Shown: one piece after another, positions 7,589-16,165 of the stretch
How positions within the stretch are numbered: position 1 is the first letter of the stretch
How the letters are laid out: the number at the start of each line of letters is the position of its first letter
Notes under the pieces: model-generated
What the model was told of the DNA's origin: nothing
Databases searched by the model: none
The model's input: only the letters and a program-made list of their open reading frames with translations
Source of the DNA: Algoriphagus aquaeductus
GTDB taxonomy: Bacteria > Bacteroidota > Bacteroidia > Cytophagales > Cyclobacteriaceae
DNA: 64,000 nucleotides
Direction of reading: 5' to 3'
Assembly (NCBI RefSeq): GCF_003253485.1
Contig: NZ_QKTX01000005.1
Location: forward strand, 62,001-126,000
Made by a program: the position numbers and the translations under genes

Positions 7589-7684
7589 AAACCACAGTAG
7601 ACACATAGAAAACATAGTCGCAGTCCTTTTCTTCTTTCTATTATTAGAATCCTTTTTTTTTGCGCCTTAGCGTCTTTGTAGCAA
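7589..7684. repeat. Dispersed intergenic repeat, copy B
   Basis: Second copy of the repeat at 7363, starting with the same 20 bases and ending TTGCGCCTTAGCGTCTTTG then TAGCAA. The remainder of the 7290-7864 gap holds no recognisable gene; 7690-7810 contains related low-complexity phrases such as CCTTTGAGCCCTTTGCGGC. Confidence 0.8.
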
Positions 7685-7864
7685 TCCTCCATTCTTCCTG
7701 ACCTATACGGTTTACCCTTTGAGTCCTCTGAATTATCCTTGGTGACCTTGACGGTTAAGCTTTGTGTACTCTTATTTTTCCTTTGAGCCCTTTGCGGCTA
7801 AAAAATCACTTCTTCCTTATTATCTTATAGGCATCTTAGTTTACCAAACACCAACCATCACCTT

Positions 7865-9316
7865 ATGAGAAAAATTTACCTCAGTGCTTTGGGCTTGATC
7901 CTAGTTGCAAGTCCCTTATTGGCACAGAAAAAAGCCGCCCCCAAACCCGATCCACTCAAGCAATCCGTACAGCAAACCATTGATTCCCGATTTGCCGACA
8001 TGACGGAGCTCAGCGACAAAATCTGGGCTTTCGAAGAAATCGCCTTTCAGGAAACCCAATCCTCGGCGGCTCTATCTGCTTATGCCGAACATCTCGGATT
8101 CAAAGTCACCCGAGGCGTGGGCGAAATCCCCACTGCTTTCGTGGCGGAATACGGTTCAGGATCTCCAATCATTGGTATTATGGGTGAGTTTGACGGGTTA
8201 CCTGGATTGTCCCAAAACAAAGTTCCTTTCAAAAGCCCGCTCCACGAAGGTGCTCCGGGTCACGGCTGTGGGCACAACCTCTTTGGGGTCGCATCCCTGG
8301 GCGCGGCATCAGCCATCAAAGACCTGATAGCCGAGGGTAAACTGAAAGGTACCATCCGATTTTATGGCACTCCTGCCGAGGAAAAATACTTCGGCAAACT
8401 CTGGATGATCCGTGCCGGACTGATGGACGATGTGGACGTCATGATGGACTGGCACCCCGCCGACGAAACCAAAACCGAAGTCCAAAAAGGACTGGCCTTG
8501 GTGGACTTTATTGTCGAGTTCAAAGGACAGGCGGCCCATGCCTCCGGTGATCCCTGGAACGGCCGCTCTGCCTCCGATGCCCTCGAACTCTACACCACAG
8601 GGATCAACTACTATCGCGAGCATATCAAGCCTACCGTCCGGATTCATTACCATATCCAAGACGGAGGACAAGTCGTCAACGTCGTGCCGGACTACAGCAG
8701 ACTGTGGGTCAGAGTCCGTGATACCAGTCGTGAGGGACTTTTGCCTGTCTGGAAGCAGGTAGAAAAAATGGCTGAAGGTGCCGCCATCATGGCCAATGTC
8801 TCCCACGAAGTGAAGCTCGTATCCGGCGTGCATGAGATCCTGGTCAACCGAACCGGTTCGGCGGTGATGCAAAAAAACCTGGAAAACCTTGGCCCAATCA
8901 GCTATACCGCCGAGGAACAAGAATTCGCTAAAAAAATCCAGGAAGCTACCGGTAAACCTCAAATCGGACTTGTTTCCCAAATCAAACCCATGGAAGAAAC
9001 CCAAGAACACAGCATGGGTGGCAGTACCGACGTAGGCGATGTCAGCTGGGTCGTTCCCACCATCCGAATGGGAGCAACCACCGCACCAAATGGAACTCCC
9101 TGGCATTCCTGGGCAGTCGTAGCCTCAGGAGGCATGTCCATCGGTCACAAGGGAATGGGCTATGCAGCCAAGGCCTTGGCCATGACCATGGTGGATCTGT
9201 ACCAAAACGAAGCCCTGAGAAACGAGATCAAAGCTGAATTCAAACAGAAAAAAGGAGACTATGTCTACAAGGGCATTATCCCTGACGGCCCTCCGCCTTT
9301 GAAGGCTGGGTATTGA
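7865..9316 (+). CDS. Exported M20-family amidohydrolase (AbgB-like)
   Basis: The 483-aa protein begins with a signal peptide (MRKIYLSALGLILVASPLLAQ). It is an M20/AbgB-type metallo-amidohydrolase: GEFDGLPGLSQ, the metal-site motif GHGCGHNLFGVASLGAA, GTPAEEKYFGK with the catalytic/ligand Glu pair, DWHPADETK, and the AbgB-like C-terminal block STDVGDVSWVVPT. AbgB, a subunit of p-aminobenzoyl-glutamate hydrolase, has about the same length. Such enzymes hydrolyse N-acyl amino acid or amide bonds using two zinc or manganese ions. Export to the periplasm differs from E. coli AbgB. The gene stands alone, with a terminator directly after it. Substrate unknown. Confidence 0.88.
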   Translation: MRKIYLSALGLILVASPLLAQKKAAPKPDPLKQSVQQTIDSRFADMTELSDKIWAFEEIAFQETQSSAALSAYAEHLGFKVTRGVGEIPTAFVAEYGSGSPIIGIMGEFDGLPGLSQNKVPFKSPLHEGAPGHGCGHNLFGVASLGAASAIKDLIAEGKLKGTIRFYGTPAEEKYFGKLWMIRAGLMDDVDVMMDWHPADETKTEVQKGLALVDFIVEFKGQAAHASGDPWNGRSASDALELYTTGINYYREHIKPTVRIHYHIQDGGQVVNVVPDYSRLWVRVRDTSREGLLPVWKQVEKMAEGAAIMANVSHEVKLVSGVHEILVNRTGSAVMQKNLENLGPISYTAEEQEFAKKIQEATGKPQIGLVSQIKPMEETQEHSMGGSTDVGDVSWVVPTIRMGATTAPNGTPWHSWAVVASGGMSIGHKGMGYAAKALAMTMVDLYQNEALRNEIKAEFKQKKGDYVYKGIIPDGPPPLKAGY

Positions 9317-9371
9317 TTCAGTCTCTAGTATTAACTTTCTTATTTTCGGCTTAAAAGTTCTAATAGAAGCT

Positions 9372-9402
9372 GGGCGGGATTTGCAATTCCGCCCTTTCTA
9401 TT
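9372..9402 (+). terminator. Intrinsic terminator of the M20 amidohydrolase gene
   Basis: Stem GGGCGG (9372-9377) / CCGCCC (9389-9394), extended by partial pairing of the flanks, followed by TTTCTATTTTTT. Confidence 0.75.
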
Positions 9403-9494
9403 TTTTGCCATTTTCAAATCCATGCAAAGCATTTCTTAATCCAATACTTCAACTCACTTGCCCTTTCTCCTCCTCACCCCTATCTTTCTATTCT

Positions 9495-10451
9495 ATGGAA
9501 AAACTGAAAATTGCTAGTGCCCAGTTTGAAAACCGAAGCGGAGATAAGGAATACAACCTCTCCGTCATCGACCGGCTTTCCGCCAAGGCAGCGGCTCAAG
9601 GCGCGCAGGTCATTGCCTTCCACGAATGTTCCGTCACTGGATACACCTTTGCCAGAAAGCTGTCCAAGGAACAGATGCTCGAAGTGGCCGAGCGGATTCC
9701 CGAGGGGCCAAGCATCCAAAAACTCATCGAAATCGCCCGCAAGAATCAAACCGTCATCTTGGCCGGCCTCTTCGAAAAAGACGAGCAAGACCAACTCTTC
9801 AAAGCCTATGTCTGTGTAGATCAAAACGGGCTCCTGGCTAAATACCGCAAGCTCCACCCCTTTATCAATCCACATATTTTACCCGGAAATGAGTACGTGG
9901 TCTTTGACTTACTTGGCTGGAAATGCGGAATTCTAATCTGCTACGATAACAACATCATTGAAAATGTCCGAGCGACAAAACTCCTTGGGGCAGATGTTAT
10001 TTTCATGCCACATGAGACCATGTGTACCCCTTCTACCCGTCCGGGAGCCGGATTTGTGGATCCCAAGCTTTGGGAAAACCGGGAAAATGATCCCACTTCC
10101 CTTCGCATCGAGTTTGACAGCCTGAAGGGTCGGGCTTGGTTGATGAAGTGGCTGCCTGCCCGAGCCTATGACAATGCGGTGTATGTCGTCTTTTCCAATC
10201 CGATCGGAATGGACGACGATCAGTTGAAAAACGGCTGTTCGATGATTCTCGATCCGTTTGGAGATATTTTGTCCGAGTGTCGGGACTTCGAAGACAGCTT
10301 TGTAATCGCTACGATCACTCCCGAAAAACTCACCCAAGCCGGTGGTTCTCGCTACCTCCGGGCAAGACGTCCGGACCTCTATCGGGACATTCTAGGTCAA
10401 GCCCACGAACCTGAGCAAAAAGTCGTTTGGCTTCAACCCAAGTCAAGTTGA
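9495..10451 (+). CDS. Nitrilase-superfamily carbon-nitrogen hydrolase
   Basis: A 318-aa cytoplasmic member of the nitrilase superfamily. The catalytic triad is visible: Glu44 (AFHECSVTGYT), Lys119 (KYRKLHPF) and Cys149 (CGILICYDNN). The start ATG 9495 gives the normal family N-terminus MEKLKIASAQFE; the 38 codons upstream in the same frame overlap the preceding terminator and are not coding. The family hydrolyses nitriles, amides or carbamoyl groups. The long insert after the Cys block (MCTPSTRPGAGFVDPKLWEN) resembles aliphatic-amidase/nitrilase-like proteins of unknown substrate. No operon partner is evident. Confidence 0.88.
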   Translation: MEKLKIASAQFENRSGDKEYNLSVIDRLSAKAAAQGAQVIAFHECSVTGYTFARKLSKEQMLEVAERIPEGPSIQKLIEIARKNQTVILAGLFEKDEQDQLFKAYVCVDQNGLLAKYRKLHPFINPHILPGNEYVVFDLLGWKCGILICYDNNIIENVRATKLLGADVIFMPHETMCTPSTRPGAGFVDPKLWENRENDPTSLRIEFDSLKGRAWLMKWLPARAYDNAVYVVFSNPIGMDDDQLKNGCSMILDPFGDILSECRDFEDSFVIATITPEKLTQAGGSRYLRARRPDLYRDILGQAHEPEQKVVWLQPKSS

Positions 10452-10779
10452 CGAGTACGAAATCCGGTTCAAAAAGCATATCCCCATCTTAGATTCTCCT
10501 CTACCTATGTAAAGCTCAATTGGATGCTGGGCATCCAACGCACAAAGTTGTTTTACAAAACTTATAGGATTTAGGTATTCACCCACAGCACTGAAAGTGC
10601 CAATAACCGGTCTGGTTTTGAAAATCTGACTGGTGTAATCTTATGGTGAAGTTTTATTGGGAAGACTTTTAGAACAAAAAGTGGTCACCAACTCATCCAG
10701 TGCTATTTTGATCTTCAACGCTGCAAAGAAGAACCTACGATTGGGGTGGGTCCATTAAAAACCCTGAAAATTTCCCGAA
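10452..10779. other. Gene-free stretch with a possible decayed minus-strand reading frame
   Basis: No intact gene. On the minus strand one frame from about 10755 to 10443 stays open except for a single TAA at 10641-10643 and has protein-like composition (for example KTRPVIGTFSAVGEYLNP), but it has no ATG at its head. A perfect hairpin, TTGGATGC/GCATCCAA (10520-10538), lies inside it. It may be a gene remnant; no family was recognised. Confidence 0.3.
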
Positions 10780-11181
10780 TCACCAGACTACTTTTAGTCC
10801 AATTTCCTGATAGCGTTTGATGCTTTCATCGGCTGTGAGCAAAGTCAGACTATGTCGGAGTGCTTGCCAGATCAGCATCCGGTCAAATGGATCTTTGTGA
10901 ATGGAAGATTCAAGTCTGAAAACAGAAAGGGCATCCTCTACAGTCAAATCCAAACTTCTGAATTCAAAGTATTGGTCAAACCCGGCCTTCAGCATTTCGG
11001 GAGTATGGCCTTTTAAGTCTAGTTTTCCAGACTGGAATTTCAATCCTATTTCCCAAAAACTTACTGCGCTGAGATAAATTTCATTTCTTGGATCGAGTAA
11101 AATCTCTTGAGCTGCTTTGCTGAGCTTATCATCTTCGTAGGCCAGCCACAAGAGGACATGGGTATCGACCAAGTACTTCAT
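10780..11181 (-). CDS. PIN-domain ribonuclease toxin (VapC-like)
   Basis: This 133-aa protein is a complete PIN domain. Acidic metal-site residues are visible: Asp6 in YLVDTHVLLW, Glu in AVSFWEIGLK, the Asp pair in HKDPFDRMLIWQA, and Asp in LLTADESI. The FDRMLIWQA form is typical of the VapC subgroup paired with Phd-type antitoxins. VapC toxins cleave tRNA or rRNA when freed from the antitoxin. The start overlaps the stop of the antitoxin gene by 4 bp, the usual antitoxin-first arrangement. Confidence 0.9.
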   Translation of the reverse strand: MKYLVDTHVLLWLAYEDDKLSKAAQEILLDPRNEIYLSAVSFWEIGLKFQSGKLDLKGHTPEMLKAGFDQYFEFRSLDLTVEDALSVFRLESSIHKDPFDRMLIWQALRHSLTLLTADESIKRYQEIGLKVVW

Positions 11182-11426
11182 AGCCCAAATTCTTCCAGTT
11201 CTTGATCAGACCAGTAGAGATCTTCTTGGTTGATGGTTACACCCTGTTCTTTGAAAAATCCCAGGGTACGCTTGGCTGGCTTTTGAGGCTCCAGGGTTTT
11301 TCCAAAATAGCCGACCAATTCACCGGATTTTCCTTTGATCACTTTGACGGTCACGCCGTTTTTGATCATTTCCACTACTTCGGAAAACCGCGCCTTAAAC
11401 TCCCCAATGTGCATCGTCAGTGTCAT
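11178..11426 (-). CDS. Phd/YefM-type antitoxin
   Basis: An 82-aa antitoxin. The N-terminal part (HIGEFKARFSEVVEMIKNGVTVKVIKGKSGELVGYF) follows the Phd/YefM DNA-binding fold, in which the helix after the first strand carries the conserved F/L and the loop ends in a strand. The acidic C-terminal tail (WSDQELEEFGL) is the likely toxin-binding segment. An alternative start at Met5 (11414) is possible. It is the first gene of the pair, and a perfect palindrome upstream (11459-11475) is a good candidate for its autoregulatory operator. Confidence 0.87.
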   Translation of the reverse strand: MTLTMHIGEFKARFSEVVEMIKNGVTVKVIKGKSGELVGYFGKTLEPQKPAKRTLGFFKEQGVTINQEDLYWSDQELEEFGL

Positions 11427-11458
11427 AGTGGTCTGATTTTAAGCTAAGTTAGATTTAA

Positions 11459-11475
11459 CTTGACAAGTTGTCAAG
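11459..11475. promoter_or_regulatory. Palindromic operator of the toxin-antitoxin operon (predicted)
   Basis: CTTGACAAGTTGTCAAG is a perfect inverted repeat (8-bp arms, one central base), 33 bp upstream of the antitoxin start. Phd-type antitoxins repress their own operons by binding such palindromes. Function is inferred from position and symmetry. Confidence 0.6.
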
Positions 11476-11643
11476 GAAAAATTGAGTTAAGGAGGGATTA
11501 TCAATTCCTTTTAGACTGAATGGGGCAGTTGCAATCCTTCATCTAGTCTAGGGGGTGCCAGAACTTCCAATGATCCCGATTAGGGGACGATAGGAAGGTT
11601 CATGGGATTGACTTATATTCACTTCAAGTGTAAATAACAAGAT

Positions 11644-12456
11644 ATGGAACTGATCAACAGCATCTTAAGCATCGATCCAAACTATATTCTGATTGGCTTA
11701 CTGAGCCTCTTTTTCTTTTTGGAGCAAGTGACTATCAACCCCTATTCGTTCCAAAACCGAGGAAAGCACCTCTTCCAAAACCTCCTTTTCCAGCTTTCGC
11801 TTACCCTTTTGAATCTGGTTTTTCTCGGCATTCAGCTTCAATGGATCGAATGGCTTACCAGGCATCAAATCGGACTTTTGCACTGGACCGAATGGCCCTA
11901 TTGGGTCAAACTGGCGCTGGGGGTGGTATTTTATGATCTGACCACCTATTGGATTCATCGGGCCTCTCATCATGTTCCCTTGCTGTGGAGATTGCATCGG
12001 GTACATCACAGCGACACGCAAATGGATTCCTCGACCACCTTTCGTTTTCATCCTTTGGAAATCATTTTTATCTACCAAACCGGCAATGTCCTCACGGCGG
12101 CAATTTTCGGCACAGATATGACCGCTTTGGCGCTTTATTACCTCATTTTGTATGTGTTTTTCTTCCTGGAGCACTCCAACTTGAATTACCCCAAGTGGTT
12201 AAATCACACGCTGGGAATGGTGCTGGTCATGCCGGACCATCACCGGGTGCACCACCACAAAGATCAGCAGTACACCGACTCCAATTTTGCCGATATCTTT
12301 ATCCTTTGGGATAGACTGTTCAAAACCTTTAAATGGATTTCTGTGAAAAAGTCAGACTTTGGCCTGAAAGAATTTGACTCCGAAGACAAACAAACCTTTC
12401 TTTACCTGATGAAAAGCCCTTTTCAATCCCTAAAAAAGAATCAAAAAACAAATTGA
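11644..12456 (+). CDS. Sterol desaturase/fatty acid hydroxylase family membrane protein
   Basis: A 270-aa integral membrane protein with hydrophobic segments near residues 5-22, 40-60, 80-100 and 140-175. It carries the three His clusters of the fatty acid hydroxylase superfamily: HRASHH, HRVHHSD and DHHRVHHHKD, which bind a di-iron centre. Members hydroxylate or desaturate lipid chains or carotenoids. No accompanying lipid or carotenoid genes are nearby, so the substrate is open. The start ATG 11644 precedes the first transmembrane segment. The next gene (12522) lies 65 bp downstream on the same strand. Confidence 0.88.
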   Translation: MELINSILSIDPNYILIGLLSLFFFLEQVTINPYSFQNRGKHLFQNLLFQLSLTLLNLVFLGIQLQWIEWLTRHQIGLLHWTEWPYWVKLALGVVFYDLTTYWIHRASHHVPLLWRLHRVHHSDTQMDSSTTFRFHPLEIIFIYQTGNVLTAAIFGTDMTALALYYLILYVFFFLEHSNLNYPKWLNHTLGMVLVMPDHHRVHHHKDQQYTDSNFADIFILWDRLFKTFKWISVKKSDFGLKEFDSEDKQTFLYLMKSPFQSLKKNQKTN

Positions 12457-12521
12457 ATGGCCCTTCGTCAGAATACCTGACTTAACTATTTTTCCAACCT
12501 TTTCTCAAATAATTCACACCC

Positions 12522-12971
12522 ATGAAAACCCTCTTAGTCCTAGTGGCTCTCCTTTTTTCCACCACCGCCTTTTCCCAAACCTCCGATGTCCGTCAGGTGG
12601 AGCAACTGATTCAGGATTCCTTTGATGAGATTTTTTCCAACTATAACGCAGAAAAGCTCACTGACTTTTACACCGAGGATTTTATCCTTCTCGAGCATGG
12701 AGAAGTTTGGGATATGTCGTTTATTCGAAACTACCTCGGCAAAGCCAAAAGCAACCCCAACCCTCCTACCCGCACCAATCGCTTTGAATATATCAAAACA
12801 ATCGTGGAAGGAGACCGGGCTTGGATTGCCTATCACAACTATGCCACGATCTCCCGAGACGGGCAAGTGCTTCGCGAACTCTATTGGCTGGAAAGTGCCA
12901 CCGCCATCCGGACAGAAAACGGATGGAGGTTGGATATGCTTCATTCCACGCGGGCGGATAAAAAAGAGTAA
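12522..12971 (+). CDS. Exported SnoaL-like (NTF2-fold, DUF4440-type) protein
   Basis: The 149-aa protein has a signal peptide (MKTLLVLVALLFSTTAFSQ). The mature part has the NTF2-like pattern: a long first helix (VEQLIQDSFDEIFSNYNAEKLTDFYTEDFILLEHGEVW), then strands with AWIAYHNYATISRDG and a C-terminal ENGWRLDMLHST block. Such domains serve as small enzymes or ligand-binding proteins; exported DUF4440 members have no settled function. It follows the hydroxylase gene on the same strand. Confidence 0.8.
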   Translation: MKTLLVLVALLFSTTAFSQTSDVRQVEQLIQDSFDEIFSNYNAEKLTDFYTEDFILLEHGEVWDMSFIRNYLGKAKSNPNPPTRTNRFEYIKTIVEGDRAWIAYHNYATISRDGQVLRELYWLESATAIRTENGWRLDMLHSTRADKKE

Positions 12972-13537
12972 TTCTGACCTCTCCTTTCTGCGGAGCAACT
13001 CAGCTCGTTTTCAGGATTCAATTACAATACCATTAAATTTTTGAGCTGTATTTTCACTTTCTTAGCAGAAAGCTGAGCGAGCAAATAAAGTTTCTCGAAA
13101 AGGTTGAAATCAGAAATCCTTCGGTCGACTGTGCTGTGCACAGTCGAAGCATTCGACCCATTAATCAAAGCTGATTTGGAGGGTGGTACAATTGCGGACA
13201 ATCCTATTTTTTGATTAACGACTTGTTAAATAAACATTCTAATTCATCCTCACTATAAGATTAAATCAAACTTATGTTGCAGAAAAGTGGGGAATTATTC
13301 CACACTCCTCGCAATTCTTTCTTATTTTTCAAGGACTTGACTATCCAAATATAATTTTCCGGGATCGGTTCATTTACCTCAAAAGACCGATGATTAGCAC
13401 CAAACCGTTCCATACTTTATTATTCGTTTTCTTGCTGTGTAAATCTACAGCAGTGACTCTTAACCATCAGAGGTTGGCTATGGATTTGTAACTTTTATTG
13501 ATTCAGATATGATGCTGAATCGTAAGACAAGAAACCT
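12972..13537. other. Gene-free stretch upstream of the histidine kinase
   Basis: This 566-bp gap holds a dispersed repeat (13053-13203) and then about 330 bp of AT-rich sequence leading to the kinase start. I see no gene and no clear TAnnTTTG promoter. Confidence 0.5.
13053..13203 (+). repeat. 150-bp dispersed repeat, copy 1
   Basis: Shares a long common pattern with 15922-16079 and 39066-39223: CTTTCTTA..., then GAAATCAGAAATCCTTCGGTCG, a central palindrome, CGACCCATTAATCAAAG and a CGGACAATC end. In this copy the palindrome TCGACTGTGC/GCACAGTCGA (13125-13147) is perfect over 10-bp arms. All three copies have the same orientation. Confidence 0.85.
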
Positions 13538-15820
13538 ATGAATGCGACAAAACCGACTGAAGTCCTAACCACTTCCTCCACTGTTTTACTTAAAAACTTG
13601 GAAGAATTGACCTCTTCCGGGACTTGGGAACTGAACTTTCGAGACAATACACTCCACTGGTCGGAAGGAGTTTTTCTCATGTTGGGCTATGAACCCAATG
13701 AGTTCGAGGTGACTTTTGAAAAGGGAGTTTCGGTACTTCACCCCGATGATCGGGATCGGGCCCTAGCCCATATGAATGAGGTTTTGTCCCAAAATATCGA
13801 ATACTCGATCCGGAAGCGACTGATTAAAAAAGATGGGGCTATCATCCACGTGGTCTCCAAAGCCAACCTGGAAAGAGATGAGCAAGGAAATCCGGTCTAC
13901 ATGATCGGGATATTTCAGGATGTTACTGAGTTTATCAAAACCAAAAAAAAGCTAAAAAAATCAAAAATTGTTACTGAAATCCTTATCGAAAACATCGATG
14001 GAATTTTTTGGGAAGCAGATGCCCAAACTTTTCAATTCACCTATGTCAGCCCGCAAGTTGAAAAAATCACCGGGTACTCAAGAGAAGAATGGATGGGCTC
14101 TCCGAGGTTTTGGTCGGATCACATTCATCCGGAAGACCGGGACTTTGCCGTCAACTTCTGCCACCTGGAAAGTAAAGCCCTCAAAGATCATAAGTTTGAT
14201 TATCGCTTTTTAAAAAAAGACGGCACTTATATCTGGCTGAACGATCGGGTCAAGGTATTACATGAAAACGGTGTTCCATTCAAACTAGCCGGCTTGATGG
14301 TAGACATCACTCATGAAAAAGAGCTATCCACTGCTCTCAATGATGAGCTGCGACTAAAGCAAAATTTTATCCAAACCCTCCCCAGCGTATTCTATCTCTT
14401 TGATCAGTCTGGAAAATTTTTGATTTGGAACAGTCTGCTACAGTCGATCTCCGGTTTTTCAGAAAAAGAAATCCAACACATGCATCCACTGGATTTTTTC
14501 CAAGGAAGCGAAAGAGATTTGGTCAAGCAACATATCCAAAAAGTGTTGGAACAGGGACATACCGAATTGGAAACGGCTCTAACCTCCAAGGCTGGAAAAA
14601 CTATCCCGTTTATTTTTACCGCCTCCCGAATCAATTATCAGGGTAAAATCTGTGTCTTTGGTACAGGACTCGACATTTCTGAAATAACCACCAATAGATC
14701 TTTGCTATCGCAAAGTATTGAGCGTTTTGAGTTTTTGGCCAAAGCCACCAATGATGCCATTTGGGATTTTGATGTAGCCAACAATTCCCTATTCTGGGCA
14801 GACGGATTCCAGTCACTTTTTGGGTACGACTTGGCTCAAATTCAACCAAGTTTGGATCTTCTGATTTCCCTGATTCACCCCGAGGACCGGGAACGAATAG
14901 TAGCCATCATTGAAGACTACTTCAATCCCAAATGTGAACAAAACAAATGGCTGGAGGAATACCGGTTTAAAAAAGCCGACGGCACCTACTCCTATGTCAT
15001 TGACAAAGCCCTTTTTATTCGTGACCGAAAAGGACAGGTCACAAGGATAGTTGGCTCAATGCAGGACATTAGTCCCAGAAAGGAGTATGAAAAATCCCTC
15101 CAAAAACTCAATGAGGAATTGGAAGCCAAGGTGAAAGCCCTTGCGATTTCCAATTTGGAATTGGAGCAGTTTGCCTTTGTCGCCTCTCATGACCTTCAGG
15201 AACCCCTTCGGATGATATCCAGCTTTATGGGATTGCTGAAAAGAAAATATGGGAGCCAGCTCGATGAAAAGGCGGATCAATACATCCAATTTGCCATCGG
15301 AGGCGCCAAACGGATGCAGCGGATCATTTTGGAACTCTTGGAACTATCCAGAGTGGGAAGAAATGAAACAGACCTGGAAATAGTCAATACTCATGAATTT
15401 GTAAACGATATCATCGAAGGACTTGCCCTGAAAAACCGGAAAGGAAATTTCATTTTTGAGGGGCTCCCGGAGATCAAAACCAATAAGGCATTACTTCAAC
15501 ACATCTTTCTCAACTTGATTTCCAATGCGGTGAAATACGCCAAAAAGGACATTCCGCTGGAGGTGAAAATTTCGGCAGAAGAACTCAAGGACCATTGGAA
15601 ATTTTCAGTCCAAGACAATGGCATTGGGATCGAGGAGGAATATTTTGATAAAATCTTTGTGATTTTCCAGCGAATCCAACGGGACATCGAATACGATGGA
15701 ACCGGCATCGGATTGAGTATTGTCAAAAAAGCAGTCGAAAAACTCGAAGGGGAAATATGGGTGGAGTCTGAGCTGGATAAGGGAAGTACCTTTTTCTTTA
15801 CCGTCAAAAAGATTGCCTGA
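13538..15820 (+). CDS. Cytoplasmic four-PAS sensor histidine kinase
   Basis: A 760-aa kinase without transmembrane segments. Four PAS/PAC modules run in order at about residues 20-130, 145-265, 270-385 and 390-515; three show the HPDDR/HPEDR feature of the PAS_3 fold. HisKA follows, with phospho-acceptor His551 in FVASHDLQEPLR. The HATPase domain has the N box FLNLISNAVKYAK, G1 DNGIGIEEEYF and G2 GTGIGLSIVKKAVE. This DLQEPLR subtype is common in bacteriophytochrome-like and orphan Bacteroidota kinases. There is no receiver domain or adjacent response regulator, so it is an orphan. Direct copies of the same dispersed repeat lie on both sides. Confidence 0.93.
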   Translation: MNATKPTEVLTTSSTVLLKNLEELTSSGTWELNFRDNTLHWSEGVFLMLGYEPNEFEVTFEKGVSVLHPDDRDRALAHMNEVLSQNIEYSIRKRLIKKDGAIIHVVSKANLERDEQGNPVYMIGIFQDVTEFIKTKKKLKKSKIVTEILIENIDGIFWEADAQTFQFTYVSPQVEKITGYSREEWMGSPRFWSDHIHPEDRDFAVNFCHLESKALKDHKFDYRFLKKDGTYIWLNDRVKVLHENGVPFKLAGLMVDITHEKELSTALNDELRLKQNFIQTLPSVFYLFDQSGKFLIWNSLLQSISGFSEKEIQHMHPLDFFQGSERDLVKQHIQKVLEQGHTELETALTSKAGKTIPFIFTASRINYQGKICVFGTGLDISEITTNRSLLSQSIERFEFLAKATNDAIWDFDVANNSLFWADGFQSLFGYDLAQIQPSLDLLISLIHPEDRERIVAIIEDYFNPKCEQNKWLEEYRFKKADGTYSYVIDKALFIRDRKGQVTRIVGSMQDISPRKEYEKSLQKLNEELEAKVKALAISNLELEQFAFVASHDLQEPLRMISSFMGLLKRKYGSQLDEKADQYIQFAIGGAKRMQRIILELLELSRVGRNETDLEIVNTHEFVNDIIEGLALKNRKGNFIFEGLPEIKTNKALLQHIFLNLISNAVKYAKKDIPLEVKISAEELKDHWKFSVQDNGIGIEEEYFDKIFVIFQRIQRDIEYDGTGIGLSIVKKAVEKLEGEIWVESELDKGSTFFFTVKKIA

Positions 15821-15921
15821 TACCAGAAACCGGTACCCATTAAAACTGATATGAATCTGGGAAATTCACCACAATCATGAAAGTGAACGAACACCTGACA
15901 GGTCTGAACTTAATACATTAT

Positions 15922-16079
15922 TCTGCATATCCACTTTCTTACCAGGAAGTTACGCGAGCTTAAAAGTTTTCTAGAAAAGTAGAAATCAGGAATCCTTCGG
16001 TCGCTTGTGCTGAGCACTGTCGAAGCATCCGACCCATTAATCAAAGAGTATTTGCCTGGTGGTGCAATTCCGGACAATC
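15922..16079 (+). repeat. 150-bp dispersed repeat, copy 2
   Basis: Starts TCTGCATATCCACTTTCTTA and ends CGGACAATC. The central palindrome is slightly damaged (TGTGCTGAGCACTGT). It is in direct orientation relative to copy 1, so together they bracket the histidine kinase gene. The rest of 15821-16165 holds only the terminator at 16122. Confidence 0.85.
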
Positions 16080-16121
16080 GCAATTTATTTTGAGACTTTC
16101 ATAAAAAAAACCACCATAAAT

Positions 16122-16156
16122 TAAAAGTCCCAGCCTGGTTTCAGGCTGGGACTTTC
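16122..16156. terminator. Bidirectional terminator between convergent genes
   Basis: Perfect hairpin AAAGTCCCAGCCTG / CAGGCTGGGACTTT with a GTTT-type loop; A-rich on one side and TTTCTTGTT on the other. It serves the kinase on the plus strand and the DUF6909-like gene on the minus strand. Confidence 0.8.
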
Positions 16157-16165
16157 TTGTTAGGC

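Noticed and set aside
8309-9106. Long minus-strand frame of 265 codons across the M20 gene.
   Set aside because: Shadow of a GC-rich coding region with no protein features of its own; the plus-strand enzyme has all family motifs.
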